From positions 186,001 to 250,000 of the forward strand of contig UCJD01000012.1 in the NCBI GenBank assembly GCA_900472605.1: 64,000 bases of DNA, read 5' to 3'. Below the pieces are notes generated by a model, which did not search any database, was not told the origin of the DNA, and was given only the letters and a program-made list of their open reading frames with translations. This DNA is from Hyphomicrobiales bacterium (GTDB lineage Bacteria; Pseudomonadota; Alphaproteobacteria; Rhizobiales; Rhizobiaceae). Shown piece by piece: positions 16,701-24,602 of the stretch. The stretch's first letter is position 1, and every line of letters begins with the position of its first letter. Position numbers and translations under genes: made by a program.

Positions 16701-17261
16701 TTATTCCGCGGCGATGGCGGTGGGCGCAGAACGGGTGCGCACCAGCGCGGCCGCTTGCGCGAGCGCCTGTTCGACGCGTCCGGTGATCGCAGGCGAGGGC
16801 GCGCCATCGGTGAAGTCCCGGCTCGATGCGTAGACGGCAGTCGGAACGACAAAGGCCTCGAAGAAGGCAAACAGCGGGCGGAGTTGGTGTTCCACCATCA
16901 GCGCGTGCCGGTCGCCGCCGCCGGTTGCCGTCAGAATGATCGGCTTGCCGCGCAGGTCGGCCGGATCGAGCAGGTCGATCACGTGCTTGAAAAGGCCGGT
17001 ATAGCTTCCCTTGTAGGTCGGAGAGCCTATGACCAGGGCGTCTGCCTCGATGATCGTGCGGATCACCGCCTGGGCCTTCGTATCGAGATCGGCAATCGAG
17101 CGTGCCGTGGCAAGCGCTGCGCCGAAATCCTCGACATCGAACACAACGTGATCCAGACCCGCGCGCTCCGCCAGCGACGCCGTCACGCTTTCGACGAAAC
17201 GCTTGGTGCTGGAGGGGCGGGTGATATTTCCCGAGAAGCCGACAATAAGATCGTTGCTCAT
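16701..17261 (-). CDS. NAD(P)H-dependent FMN reductase (SsuE/MsuE-like)
   Basis: About 186 residues starting MSNDLIVGFSGNITRPSSTK; a start codon 15 nt upstream exists, but the AAAGGA just inside it is the ribosome site for this one. The flavodoxin-like fold shows FSGNITRPSSTKRFV near the N-terminus and ADALVIGSPTYKGSYTGLFKHVIDLLDP, the FMN-binding loop of SsuE/MsuE reductases. It would deliver FMNH2 to the SsuD-like and SfnB/DszC-like monooxygenases encoded upstream on the same strand. This is the natural electron supplier for the cluster. Confidence 0.88.
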   Translation of the reverse strand: MSNDLIVGFSGNITRPSSTKRFVESVTASLAERAGLDHVVFDVEDFGAALATARSIADLDTKAQAVIRTIIEADALVIGSPTYKGSYTGLFKHVIDLLDPADLRGKPIILTATGGGDRHALMVEHQLRPLFAFFEAFVVPTAVYASSRDFTDGAPSPAITGRVEQALAQAAALVRTRSAPTAIAAE

Positions 17262-17381
17262 CAAAGTTCCTTTCACGGGTCGTCCCGCTTATTCGAGGAG
17301 TGCCACTGGCCTGAAGGCCGGTTCGCACCTGCAGATGTTTCAGGTACAAGAGAATATCGACCTTGCCGCGAGGCCTGGTCG

Positions 17382-18563
17382 CTACGCCGTCTTGCGCACC
17401 GGTATGGTTGAAGAGCGCTCTGCGCGAGCGGCCTCCTCGGCGTTCCATTTCTGATAGGCGGAGCGGCCCAGCATCGAGATTGAGGTGTCTTCCTGCGGCG
17501 CGTGCACCAGCACGGATTGCACGTCCCTGAAATGCCGCTCGATGCCGAGATCGGCATTGAGGCCTGGATTTCCAAGGCCGCGCACGGCGATCTGCACCGC
17601 CTCGCGCAGCTGACGGCCGGCGATCAGGCGGGCCCGGATCAGTCTTTCGGCAGCGCCGTCGGTCGATGCCAGCGCGCCGAAGATGATCTCGCGGGCGCCT
17701 GAAACGAGAAGGTCGATTTCGCCCGAGAGGGTGACGAACCGCTCGGTCCGAGCGATCGGGTGGCCGAGGTTGGTGGGAACGCGCTCATGCGCGAAGCGGA
17801 TGAAGGCCGACTGCGCGGCTTCGGCGGCCCCGAGGTAGATCGCGGTCAGCGCGAGGTTCATCGCGGCGTGGGCGCGATTGTCCTGCTGCGCGACCGAGGG
17901 ATCGACCAGTTCCAGGGCGTTCTCAGCGGGGACCTCGACATCGACATATTCGACGTCATGCGAGCCGGTCGCGCGCATTCCGAGGCTCTTCCAGTTCTCG
18001 ATGATGCGAATGCCCGGCAGGCCGTTCGGCACGACGAATGTGCCGACCCGCGCGGAAAGCTCGTCCGTGTGTGCCCAGACGAGAAAATGGGTGAGCCCGT
18101 GGGCGCCCGTCACGAAACGCTTGCGGCCGGTGATCGCCCAGCCGTTCGGCGTGCGGCGCGCGACGGTGGCGGGAAGGCCTCCCCGGGCCGGCGAGCCCAG
18201 TTCCGGCTCGACGCGCGCGGCATTGAGCAGCAATGGGCGCTGCTTCGCCTCCGCCAGCAGGCGCCGATAGAGATCATCAGGCCAGTGGTTCTTGGTTGCC
18301 TGGCCGAGATGGTTGAAGATCGTCATGGCGCTGATCAGCGCCACCGATGGATCGCCCCGGCCAAGTGCCGCGAGGATATGAGCGGCATCGCTCAACGTGC
18401 CGCCCTTGCCGCCATAGCGGCTGGACACCGTGCTTTCGAGCAGCCCTGCCTCGTGAACGGCGCGAATGCCGGCCCAGGGAAACTGGCCTGCCTGATCGGC
18501 TTCGGGTGCCGCTTCCGCGAGGAGCCGGACAGTGTCATCAAGGGCGATCTGGTTATAGGGCAT
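17382..18563 (-). CDS. SfnB/DszC-like acyl-CoA-dehydrogenase-fold flavin monooxygenase (second copy)
   Basis: About 393 residues from MPYNQIALDDTVRLL, where an AGAAGG site precedes the ATG; the 38-residue upstream extension is unsupported. The fold is acyl-CoA dehydrogenase-like, with LLESTVSSRYGGKGGTLSDA, GDPSVALISAMTIFNHLGQAT, NGWAITGRKRFVTGAHGLTHFLVW and a C-terminal helical domain with GLGNPGLNADLGIERHFRDVQ. This matches the DszC/SfnB monooxygenase group that takes reduced flavin from a reductase partner. It lies between the FMN reductase and the SsuD-like gene, so all three likely act on sulfonates or sulfones. Confidence 0.83.
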   Translation of the reverse strand: MPYNQIALDDTVRLLAEAAPEADQAGQFPWAGIRAVHEAGLLESTVSSRYGGKGGTLSDAAHILAALGRGDPSVALISAMTIFNHLGQATKNHWPDDLYRRLLAEAKQRPLLLNAARVEPELGSPARGGLPATVARRTPNGWAITGRKRFVTGAHGLTHFLVWAHTDELSARVGTFVVPNGLPGIRIIENWKSLGMRATGSHDVEYVDVEVPAENALELVDPSVAQQDNRAHAAMNLALTAIYLGAAEAAQSAFIRFAHERVPTNLGHPIARTERFVTLSGEIDLLVSGAREIIFGALASTDGAAERLIRARLIAGRQLREAVQIAVRGLGNPGLNADLGIERHFRDVQSVLVHAPQEDTSISMLGRSAYQKWNAEEAARAERSSTIPVRKTA

Positions 18564-18673
18564 GCTGAGGCCTTCTGGCTGTCGGAGAGCATCCGTGTGA
18601 TATCGCGAGGATGCTCTGCAGTCGGATCCGGTGGAGGACGCTGCGGCCCGGCGGAATGGCCGGACCGCATGCA

Positions 18674-19777
18674 TCATGCTGCATTCTTCTTCTTGGCGTT
18701 CTCCCGCTCCCGGATGCCCTCACGCACCAGCGGCAGGATGTAGCGCCCGTAATCGACCGCATCGTTGAAATTGTCGTAGCCCCGGATCGAGATCAGGTCG
18801 GCGCCGAGATCGATATAGTCGAGGATCGAATCGGCGATGGTGCGCGGGGAGCCGACGAGCGCGGTGGTCGCGCCGCTTGCATTGGTGGCCGTCACCGTCG
18901 GATACCAGAGGGCGCGGTCATGCACGTCGCCGCGGGCAGCGATATCGAGCAGGCGCTGCGACCCCACATTGGCCGGCGGCGTTGCGTTGATGGGTGCACG
19001 CGCCAGACCCTTCTGGCGGTTGGCGGTCAGCTGATCGAGAACCTTGTGAGCCTTCTCCCAGGCCAGTTCGTCGGTTTCGGCGACGATCGGGCGGAAGGTG
19101 ACCCAGATGCGGGGACGGTCGGTGCGGCCCGCCTTTGCGGCTTCCGCGTAGATCCGATCGATCTGCTGTTTGGTTTCCTTGAGCGGTTCTCCCCAGAGTC
19201 CGAAAATGTCGCAAAGCGAGCCGCCGATGCGATAGGCCGCATCCGAGGAGCCGCCGAGCGAAATCGGGATGAGCCCGTTGGTGGGGCGAACGGCGCTACG
19301 GAACTGCTTGAACTGGTAATATTTCCCGTCGAAGTCGAAGGGTTCCTTCGCTGTCCAGGCGAGGCGCAGGATGCGAATATACTCTTCTTGTCGCTCGTAG
19401 CGCTCTTCCTTGCTGAGGAAGTCACCTTCACGGGCCTGCTCGTCGTCGCTGCCGCCGGCGATGAAGTGGACGACGACGCGGCCGCCGCTCAGCTGGTCGA
19501 GCGTCGCAAGCGACTTCGCCGCCACAGTCGGGTACACCGTGTTCGGCCGCAGCGCGACGATGATCTTGATGTTCTTGGTATGCGCCAGCACCGTGGCGCC
19601 CAGGGTGAAGGGATCGAAGGACGACGAGGAGTAGGGGATGAGGGTGTAGTTGAAGCCGTAGTCGTCAAGGGCGCGTGCGTAGCGTTCCAGGAAGAGCGGA
19701 TCGACGGGCGCGTCCGGCAGCGGGTTCAGGTCGTTCGACGCGTTTGGAAAGCTTACGCTGATGAATTCCGCGGTCAT
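18674..19777 (-). CDS. LLM-class FMN-dependent alkanesulfonate monooxygenase (SsuD-like)
   Basis: A 367-residue TIM-barrel luciferase-like monooxygenase. The N-terminus is EFISVSFPNASNDLNP; the core has LRPNTVYPTVAAKSLATLDQ and GGRVVVHFIAGGSDDEQAREG, followed by YVRILRLAWT-like YIRILRLAWT and PISLGGSSDAAYRIG, all typical of SsuD-type enzymes. These enzymes use FMNH2 and oxygen to release sulfite from sulfonates. The AT-rich leader carries an inverted repeat identical in design to one before the binding-protein gene at 24603. It is upstream of the SfnB-like and FMN reductase genes. Confidence 0.9.
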   Translation of the reverse strand: MTAEFISVSFPNASNDLNPLPDAPVDPLFLERYARALDDYGFNYTLIPYSSSSFDPFTLGATVLAHTKNIKIIVALRPNTVYPTVAAKSLATLDQLSGGRVVVHFIAGGSDDEQAREGDFLSKEERYERQEEYIRILRLAWTAKEPFDFDGKYYQFKQFRSAVRPTNGLIPISLGGSSDAAYRIGGSLCDIFGLWGEPLKETKQQIDRIYAEAAKAGRTDRPRIWVTFRPIVAETDELAWEKAHKVLDQLTANRQKGLARAPINATPPANVGSQRLLDIAARGDVHDRALWYPTVTATNASGATTALVGSPRTIADSILDYIDLGADLISIRGYDNFNDAVDYGRYILPLVREGIRERENAKKKNAA

Positions 19778-19850
19778 GGGAGCTCCTTGATGGTGTCGGC
19801 CGGTGCTTGGATGTTAAGCAGTGGCGAATTGATAATGAAGAGAGGCATTT

Positions 19851-19872
19851 CTTTTTCTATAGAAAAGATAGA
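19851..19872. promoter_or_regulatory. TCTAT-N7-ATAGA operator, copy 1 (ssuD-like promoter)
   Basis: Reading the plus strand, CTTTTTCTAT is followed by N7 and ATAGA; positions align base for base with 26516-26537 (10 identical, then shared GAA and ATAGA). It lies 74 bp upstream of the ssuD-like start in the 19778-19933 gap. The dyad and its AT-rich setting suit a LysR-type (CysB/Cbl-like) activator, but the regulator is not identified. Confidence 0.5.
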
Positions 19873-19933
19873 ATATTTTGCTGCCCTGCGGCTTTGAGTG
19901 GAGGCGGTGGTCACGAGTATGCTATGCGTCAGG

Positions 19934-21016
19934 CTAGAAACTCGGTGTCCAGCCAAGCGCTGGCGCAACCGTGCGGGAAAGGTCGCTCAACAGTCTGACA
20001 TTGTCGGCGAGACCGAAGGCGGGGGGCAGGAACAGCACCACCTCGTCGGCGGCCGCAAGACCGGGGTCGTTGAAGACGGCGTCGATCACCTCGTCGGGCG
20101 ATCCTTGAAACACAGGAGAGATTCTGAGATCGGCGGATTGCGTCGGCGGCGCGAGCGCGCCGTTGGGGCGCGATGCCGCGATGCCCTTGGTCCGCCGTTC
20201 GAGATCGTAGGCGGCGTATTTCTCGCGCAACTCGGCGCTCGTGCCGACAAGGATCGAGGCGGCGACGGCGACGGGCGGCGGTTCGGTTTTCCAGAGCCTG
20301 CGCCAGGTCGACCGATAGGCTTCGATGATCCGTGCCTGGTACTGGCCGAAGGTCTCACCCTCGTCCAGGTCATGCAGCACGGTTCCCGAGATCAGGCCGA
20401 TGCCGAGTTCTGCCGCCTGAACGGCCGAGCTCAGGCTCGCCGAGCCCTGGCGGATACGCGCGCGCAATGTCGGACTGTGCGGCGTCACGCGCAGCGCAGC
20501 GCCTTGGGGTGCACCCTGGCCGGGTTCGGTTACCGTGTGAAGAACCTCTCCCGAGATCGCTGCGAGAAACCGCGCCTGGCGGCGCTTCGCTTCCGTGCGC
20601 GCATCGGTATCGGTGGTGCCGAACACCGCGTCGAAGGCCGCGTTCGCGCCCGTCGAGATCGCCAGTTCCAACCGGCCGTCGATCAGGAGATCGGTGGTGC
20701 CCGCCGCTTCGGCAAGCAGGATCGGGTCTTGATAGCGCATCGGGATCACCGCCGATCCGAGCGTGATGCGGCTGGTGTGCTGGCCGGCGGCGGCGAAGAA
20801 GGGCAGCGGCGACGACAGGTAGTGGTCGAAGTGCCGCTGATAGGCCCAGCCCGATTGATAGCCGAGCGCCTCGGCTTGCCTGAACAGTTCGATCCCATCC
20901 CTCAAGCCTTGCGCCGGACCGGTGTCGTCGCTGAACGAGACGCGCGTATTGAACCCAAGCCGTTGCTTCGGCCGGAAGCCCGCAGGCACGGTGTTGGCGG
21001 ATGCGGCGATGGTCAT
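19934..21016 (-). CDS. LLM-class flavin-dependent oxidoreductase (alkanal-monooxygenase-like)
   Basis: A 360-residue luciferase-like TIM-barrel enzyme beginning MTIAASANTVPAGFRPKQRL. Visible landmarks are RLGFNTRVSFSD, RITLGSAVIPMRYQDPILLAEAAGTTDLL and a C-terminal LSDLSRTVAPALG. It is divergent from SsuD and better described only at class level. Its start overlaps the stop of the ATPase gene by 4 bp, tying it to the ABC importer; the imported substrate is presumably oxidised here. Reduced FMN would come from the reductase at 16701. Confidence 0.85.
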   Translation of the reverse strand: MTIAASANTVPAGFRPKQRLGFNTRVSFSDDTGPAQGLRDGIELFRQAEALGYQSGWAYQRHFDHYLSSPLPFFAAAGQHTSRITLGSAVIPMRYQDPILLAEAAGTTDLLIDGRLELAISTGANAAFDAVFGTTDTDARTEAKRRQARFLAAISGEVLHTVTEPGQGAPQGAALRVTPHSPTLRARIRQGSASLSSAVQAAELGIGLISGTVLHDLDEGETFGQYQARIIEAYRSTWRRLWKTEPPPVAVAASILVGTSAELREKYAAYDLERRTKGIAASRPNGALAPPTQSADLRISPVFQGSPDEVIDAVFNDPGLAAADEVVLFLPPAFGLADNVRLLSDLSRTVAPALGWTPSF

Positions 21017-22737
21017 GCGATTTGCTCCTGACGCTTGACTTGCCGGAGCTTGCCGCGCGGCGCGGGAGCGGCTTCGGCGATCCCCGCGGGGATCGATTCC
21101 AGCAGGGATGCGGTGTAGGGATCACTAGGCGCGCCGAAGATCTCGGCGACCGTTCCATGCTCGACGATGCGGCCCTGCCGCATGACCGAGACCGTGTGCG
21201 CGAGCTGGCGCACCAGGCCCAGATCGTGGGAGACGAAGACGTAGGTCAGGCCGAGCTTTGCCTGCAGCGACAGCAGCACCTCGACGATATCGGCCTGGAC
21301 GCTGACGTCGAGCGCGGAGGTGGGTTCGTCAAGCACGATAACATCGGGTCTCAGCACCAGCGATCTGGCGATCGCCACGCGCTGGCGCTGGCCGCCGGAC
21401 AGCGCGCTCGGTTTGCGGCCCAGCAGATGTTCGCCAAGCCCGACATCGGCCAGTGCCTCGCGCACGCGAAGGTCGCGCTCGCTGCGCGTGCCGATCTTGA
21501 AGCGGTCGAGCGGTTCGCGAACGAGGTGCTCGACCTTCCAGGTCGGGTCGAGCGAGGTGAACGGGTTCTGATAGACGAGCTGCAGGTGGCGCCACACCGA
21601 GCGCAACGCGGTCCGGCTTTGGCCGGTCACCGTTTCGCCGGCCACGGTGATCGCGCCGCCGTCGGGCTCCTCCAGTCCAAGCAGCAGGCGGATGGTTGTC
21701 GTCTTGCCCGAGCCGGATTCGCCGACCAACGCATGCGTGGTTCCCGCGGGGACCTCGAAGGAGATGTCGTCCACTGCCGTCAGCGTCTTGCCGTCGACCG
21801 TGAACCGCTTCGTCACGCCGCCGACAGTGATTTTCGGCGCGCGGCTGCTGTCTTTGAGAAGCGCAAGACCGGGGTCGCGAAGCCTGGCGTAGCGGTTCGG
21901 ATTGAGCGCCGGAACATCGCCATGCAGCTTGCGCGCATAATCGGATGCCGGCGAGGCGAATACCGTCGATGTCCTGCCGGCCTCCTGGACCGTGCCGTTC
22001 TTGAGGACGACCAGCGAATCCGCCCGCTCGGCGGCGATCGCCAAGTCGTGGGTAATGAGGAGCAGGCTTATGTCGAGCTCTTGCTGCAGGTGCGACAGCA
22101 GATCGAGTATCCGCTTCTGGATGGTGACATCGAGCGCCGAGGTCGGCTCGTCGGCGAGCAGAAGTGTGGGCCTGGGCAGCACGGCGAGACCGATCAGCAC
22201 GCGCTGCAGCATGCCGCCGGAAAGCTGGTGCGGGTAGGATTCGTAGACGCGGGCGGGATTGTCGAGGCCGACCTGCGCGAAGGTTTCGAGGATGAGCGCC
22301 TTGCGGATCGCCGCATTGGGCTCGTCGGTCAGCGCCGCAGCCTCCATCGCCTGCACGCCGATCGTGCGGACGGGATTGAGCGCGTTGCCAGGATCCTGCG
22401 GCACGAAGCCGATCTTGCGTCCGCGAAGCGGCCGGAACTGGCGCTCGGATTGCGCCAGTATGTCCTTGCCGCCAAAAAGGATGTTGCCACTCGCTGCGGC
22501 ACCACCAGGCAGAAGCCGCAACAGGGCGCGCGCGATCGTTGATTTGCCCGATCCGGATTCGCCGATGAGCGCCAGGCTCTTGCCCTGTCCGAGTTCGAAG
22601 TCGACGCCATGGACCACCTCCTGGCGCCCGTAGGACACCGTGAGGTTTTCAACGGTCAGAAGAGGCGCCGCGCTGGGTGACACAGCTGCGTCGTGGCGGG
22701 CGATGAAGGCGGTGTTCAGTCTGTTTTGCGAAGCCAT
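21013..22737 (-). CDS. Dipeptide/oligopeptide-type ABC transporter, fused double ATPase
   Basis: About 574 residues from MASQNRLNTAF; the frame is open farther upstream only because it runs antisense-like through the permease gene. Two complete ABC domains are fused: Walker [16 protein letters not shown], signature LSGGMLQRVLIG and Walker B LLLADEPTSALD in the first; GESGSGKTTTIRLLLG, LSGGQRQRVAIARS and VIVLDEPTSALD in the second. This is a DppD-DppF fusion that powers the two permeases. It overlaps the DppC-like gene by 22 bp and the LLM gene by 4 bp. The two halves are not equal, so one may be the less active site. Confidence 0.93.
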   Translation of the reverse strand: MASQNRLNTAFIARHDAAVSPSAAPLLTVENLTVSYGRQEVVHGVDFELGQGKSLALIGESGSGKSTIARALLRLLPGGAAASGNILFGGKDILAQSERQFRPLRGRKIGFVPQDPGNALNPVRTIGVQAMEAAALTDEPNAAIRKALILETFAQVGLDNPARVYESYPHQLSGGMLQRVLIGLAVLPRPTLLLADEPTSALDVTIQKRILDLLSHLQQELDISLLLITHDLAIAAERADSLVVLKNGTVQEAGRTSTVFASPASDYARKLHGDVPALNPNRYARLRDPGLALLKDSSRAPKITVGGVTKRFTVDGKTLTAVDDISFEVPAGTTHALVGESGSGKTTTIRLLLGLEEPDGGAITVAGETVTGQSRTALRSVWRHLQLVYQNPFTSLDPTWKVEHLVREPLDRFKIGTRSERDLRVREALADVGLGEHLLGRKPSALSGGQRQRVAIARSLVLRPDVIVLDEPTSALDVSVQADIVEVLLSLQAKLGLTYVFVSHDLGLVRQLAHTVSVMRQGRIVEHGTVAEIFGAPSDPYTASLLESIPAGIAEAAPAPRGKLRQVKRQEQIA

Positions 22738-23561
22738 CGGCTGATCCTGTTCACAGAGAGGACGGTCGCGATCGTGACGAAAGCGGGTGCATAAACGAGC
22801 CAGGGCCATTTGAGATAATCCTTGCCGATCGAGATCAGCAGGCCCCAATCCGAAGCGGGCGGCGGGTCGCCGTAGCCGAGGAAGGCAAGGCTGGCGATGA
22901 CGAGGATGGACTCGCCGAATTGCAGAACGGCGAGCGGCAATACCGAGCGCGAGGCGTTCGGAAGGACATGGCGTAAGAGGATGTACCAGCGCGAACCGCC
23001 AAGCAGGAACGAGGCCTCGACGAACGTCGACTGCCGGGTCTTGATGACCTCCGAGCGCGTGACGCGCGCGAAGAAGGCGACGGCCGAGACACCGGTCGCG
23101 ATGGCGGCGTTGATGGTCTCGAAGCCGATGGCAGTGACCACGATGACCGCCAGCAGAAATTTGGGAATGGAGAGCAACACATCGACCAGCCGTGCAAAGA
23201 CGATATCGACCCATCCGCCAAGAAAGCCCGCGACTAGCCCGATCAACCCGCCCGCCACGACACCGATGACGACGGCGACGAGTGCGCTGGAGACCGACGA
23301 GGCCGTACCGAAGACGACGCGGGCATAGACATCGCGGCCGAGATGATCGGTGCCGAACCAATGGGCGAAGCTCGGACCTAGCAGCTTGTCGGCGGGAACG
23401 CCGACAACAGGGCTATGGCTCGTAAACAGTTGCGGTGCGATCGACCATCCGATGACGATCGCGATGACTACGAACGAAAGCGCGACGGTGGCGGGGAGAC
23501 GCAGAGCGGCGAGGCGGCCGGAGCCTGCGCTCGAAAGGGAGAGATTGGAAACGAGGCTCAT
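22716..23561 (-). CDS. Dipeptide/oligopeptide-type ABC permease (DppC-like)
   Basis: A 281-residue inner-membrane protein of the DppC/OppC class with about six spans. The N-terminal SPVVGVPADKLLGPSFAHWFGTDHLGRDVYARV stretch includes the conserved FGTDxLGRD motif, and the cytoplasmic loop RNGWYILLRHVLPN-like SRWYILLRHVLPNASR carries the EAA coupling motif. It forms the channel with the preceding DppB-like protein; the genes overlap by 4 bp (ATGA) and it overlaps the ATPase gene. Substrate is likely an organosulfur compound or peptide, from context only. Confidence 0.93.
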   Translation of the reverse strand: MSLVSNLSLSSAGSGRLAALRLPATVALSFVVIAIVIGWSIAPQLFTSHSPVVGVPADKLLGPSFAHWFGTDHLGRDVYARVVFGTASSVSSALVAVVIGVVAGGLIGLVAGFLGGWVDIVFARLVDVLLSIPKFLLAVIVVTAIGFETINAAIATGVSAVAFFARVTRSEVIKTRQSTFVEASFLLGGSRWYILLRHVLPNASRSVLPLAVLQFGESILVIASLAFLGYGDPPPASDWGLLISIGKDYLKWPWLVYAPAFVTIATVLSVNRISRWLRKTD

Positions 23562-24568
23562 GGATGCACCACCGTTGTCGTGCCGAGCGCCCTGTCATCG
23601 GCCGTTGTCGGGCGACGCTTCGCGGCTCCGAGGATTTTCACGCGAGGATCGAGCAGCGGGTAGAGGAGATCCGCGATCAGATTGACCAGCACGAAGACGA
23701 CGGCGCCGAGCGAGACGATCGCCTGCAGCACGGGCAGGTCCTGCGTGCTCACCGATCGCTGCACAAGGCTGCCGACGCCGGTACGCCCAAATACCGTCTC
23801 GGTAATCAGCGATCCGCCTAGCAGCTCCCCGATGGTGAGCGCGACGACGGTCACGACGGGCAGCGAGGCGGGCTTGAGCAGATGCCGCACGAACAGGCGC
23901 ATCTGGCCGATGCCGCGACTGCGGGCAACGGCGGCGTATTCCTGCTCGGCTTCCTTGTCGAGATTGGCGATCAGAACTTCGGCGATCTGCGCGGAGACGG
24001 GAATACCAAGTGCTACGGCTGCGAAGAAGGTCGCCCAGGCGCTGTCGGGATTGATCACCCTGAAGAGGCCGAGCTGGAAGCCGAAGACGTGGATCAGCAC
24101 CAGGCCGATGACGAAATTGGGTACGGAGAGAAAGAGTGACGGAAAGCCGCGCAACAAACCCTGTCCGAACCGCTTGGGCACGAAGCGGGTGCCGTAAGCG
24201 ACCGCCATTGCGAGCACCAACGCCACCGCAAGGCCGGCCCCGGCAAGAATGAGCGTCGAGGGCAACACCTCGCCGATCAGGGTTGCGACGGGCCTGTTGG
24301 AGCGCATCGACATGCCGAGATCGCCGGTCAGAAATCCGGAAAGGGCATTCCACAGCTGCACGATGACTGGCTTGTCCAGTCCCTGCGCCGCGATGATCTC
24401 GGCGATTTCTTCTTCGCTGAAGCCGTTTTGCGGGTTGCGCAGGACGCTGGTGATCGGGTCGCCAGGCAGGATGCTGACGACCACGAATGTAAACACATAG
24501 GCCAGCAGGATGACGACGGCAGCCTGGCCGAGCCGTTTGGCGGCGTAGGTTAGGTAGACATTGTTCAT
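23558..24568 (-). CDS. Dipeptide/oligopeptide-type ABC permease (DppB-like)
   Basis: About 336 residues from MNNVYLTYAAKRLGQAAVVI; an AGAGG site precedes this ATG, and a start five codons earlier is less likely. The DppB landmarks are an N-terminal membrane span, FTVVSILPGDPI-like VVVSILPGDPITSVLRNP, GLDKPVIVQLWNALSGFLTGDLGMSMRSN, and the EAA loop AAVARSRGIGQMRLFVRHLLKP. It pairs with the DppC-like protein in the membrane. It follows the binding-protein gene by 34 bp, so one operon encodes all components. Confidence 0.93.
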   Translation of the reverse strand: MNNVYLTYAAKRLGQAAVVILLAYVFTFVVVSILPGDPITSVLRNPQNGFSEEEIAEIIAAQGLDKPVIVQLWNALSGFLTGDLGMSMRSNRPVATLIGEVLPSTLILAGAGLAVALVLAMAVAYGTRFVPKRFGQGLLRGFPSLFLSVPNFVIGLVLIHVFGFQLGLFRVINPDSAWATFFAAVALGIPVSAQIAEVLIANLDKEAEQEYAAVARSRGIGQMRLFVRHLLKPASLPVVTVVALTIGELLGGSLITETVFGRTGVGSLVQRSVSTQDLPVLQAIVSLGAVVFVLVNLIADLLYPLLDPRVKILGAAKRRPTTADDRALGTTTVVHP

Positions 24569-24602
24569 GCCGATGCCTCTCATGTTTCAGGTGTCTCGCG
24601 CG

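Noticed and set aside
19774..19968. Second short leader-peptide candidate before the SsuD-like gene
   Set aside because: The frame overlaps the SsuD-like start, has no ribosome site at its likely ATG and no Cys codon.
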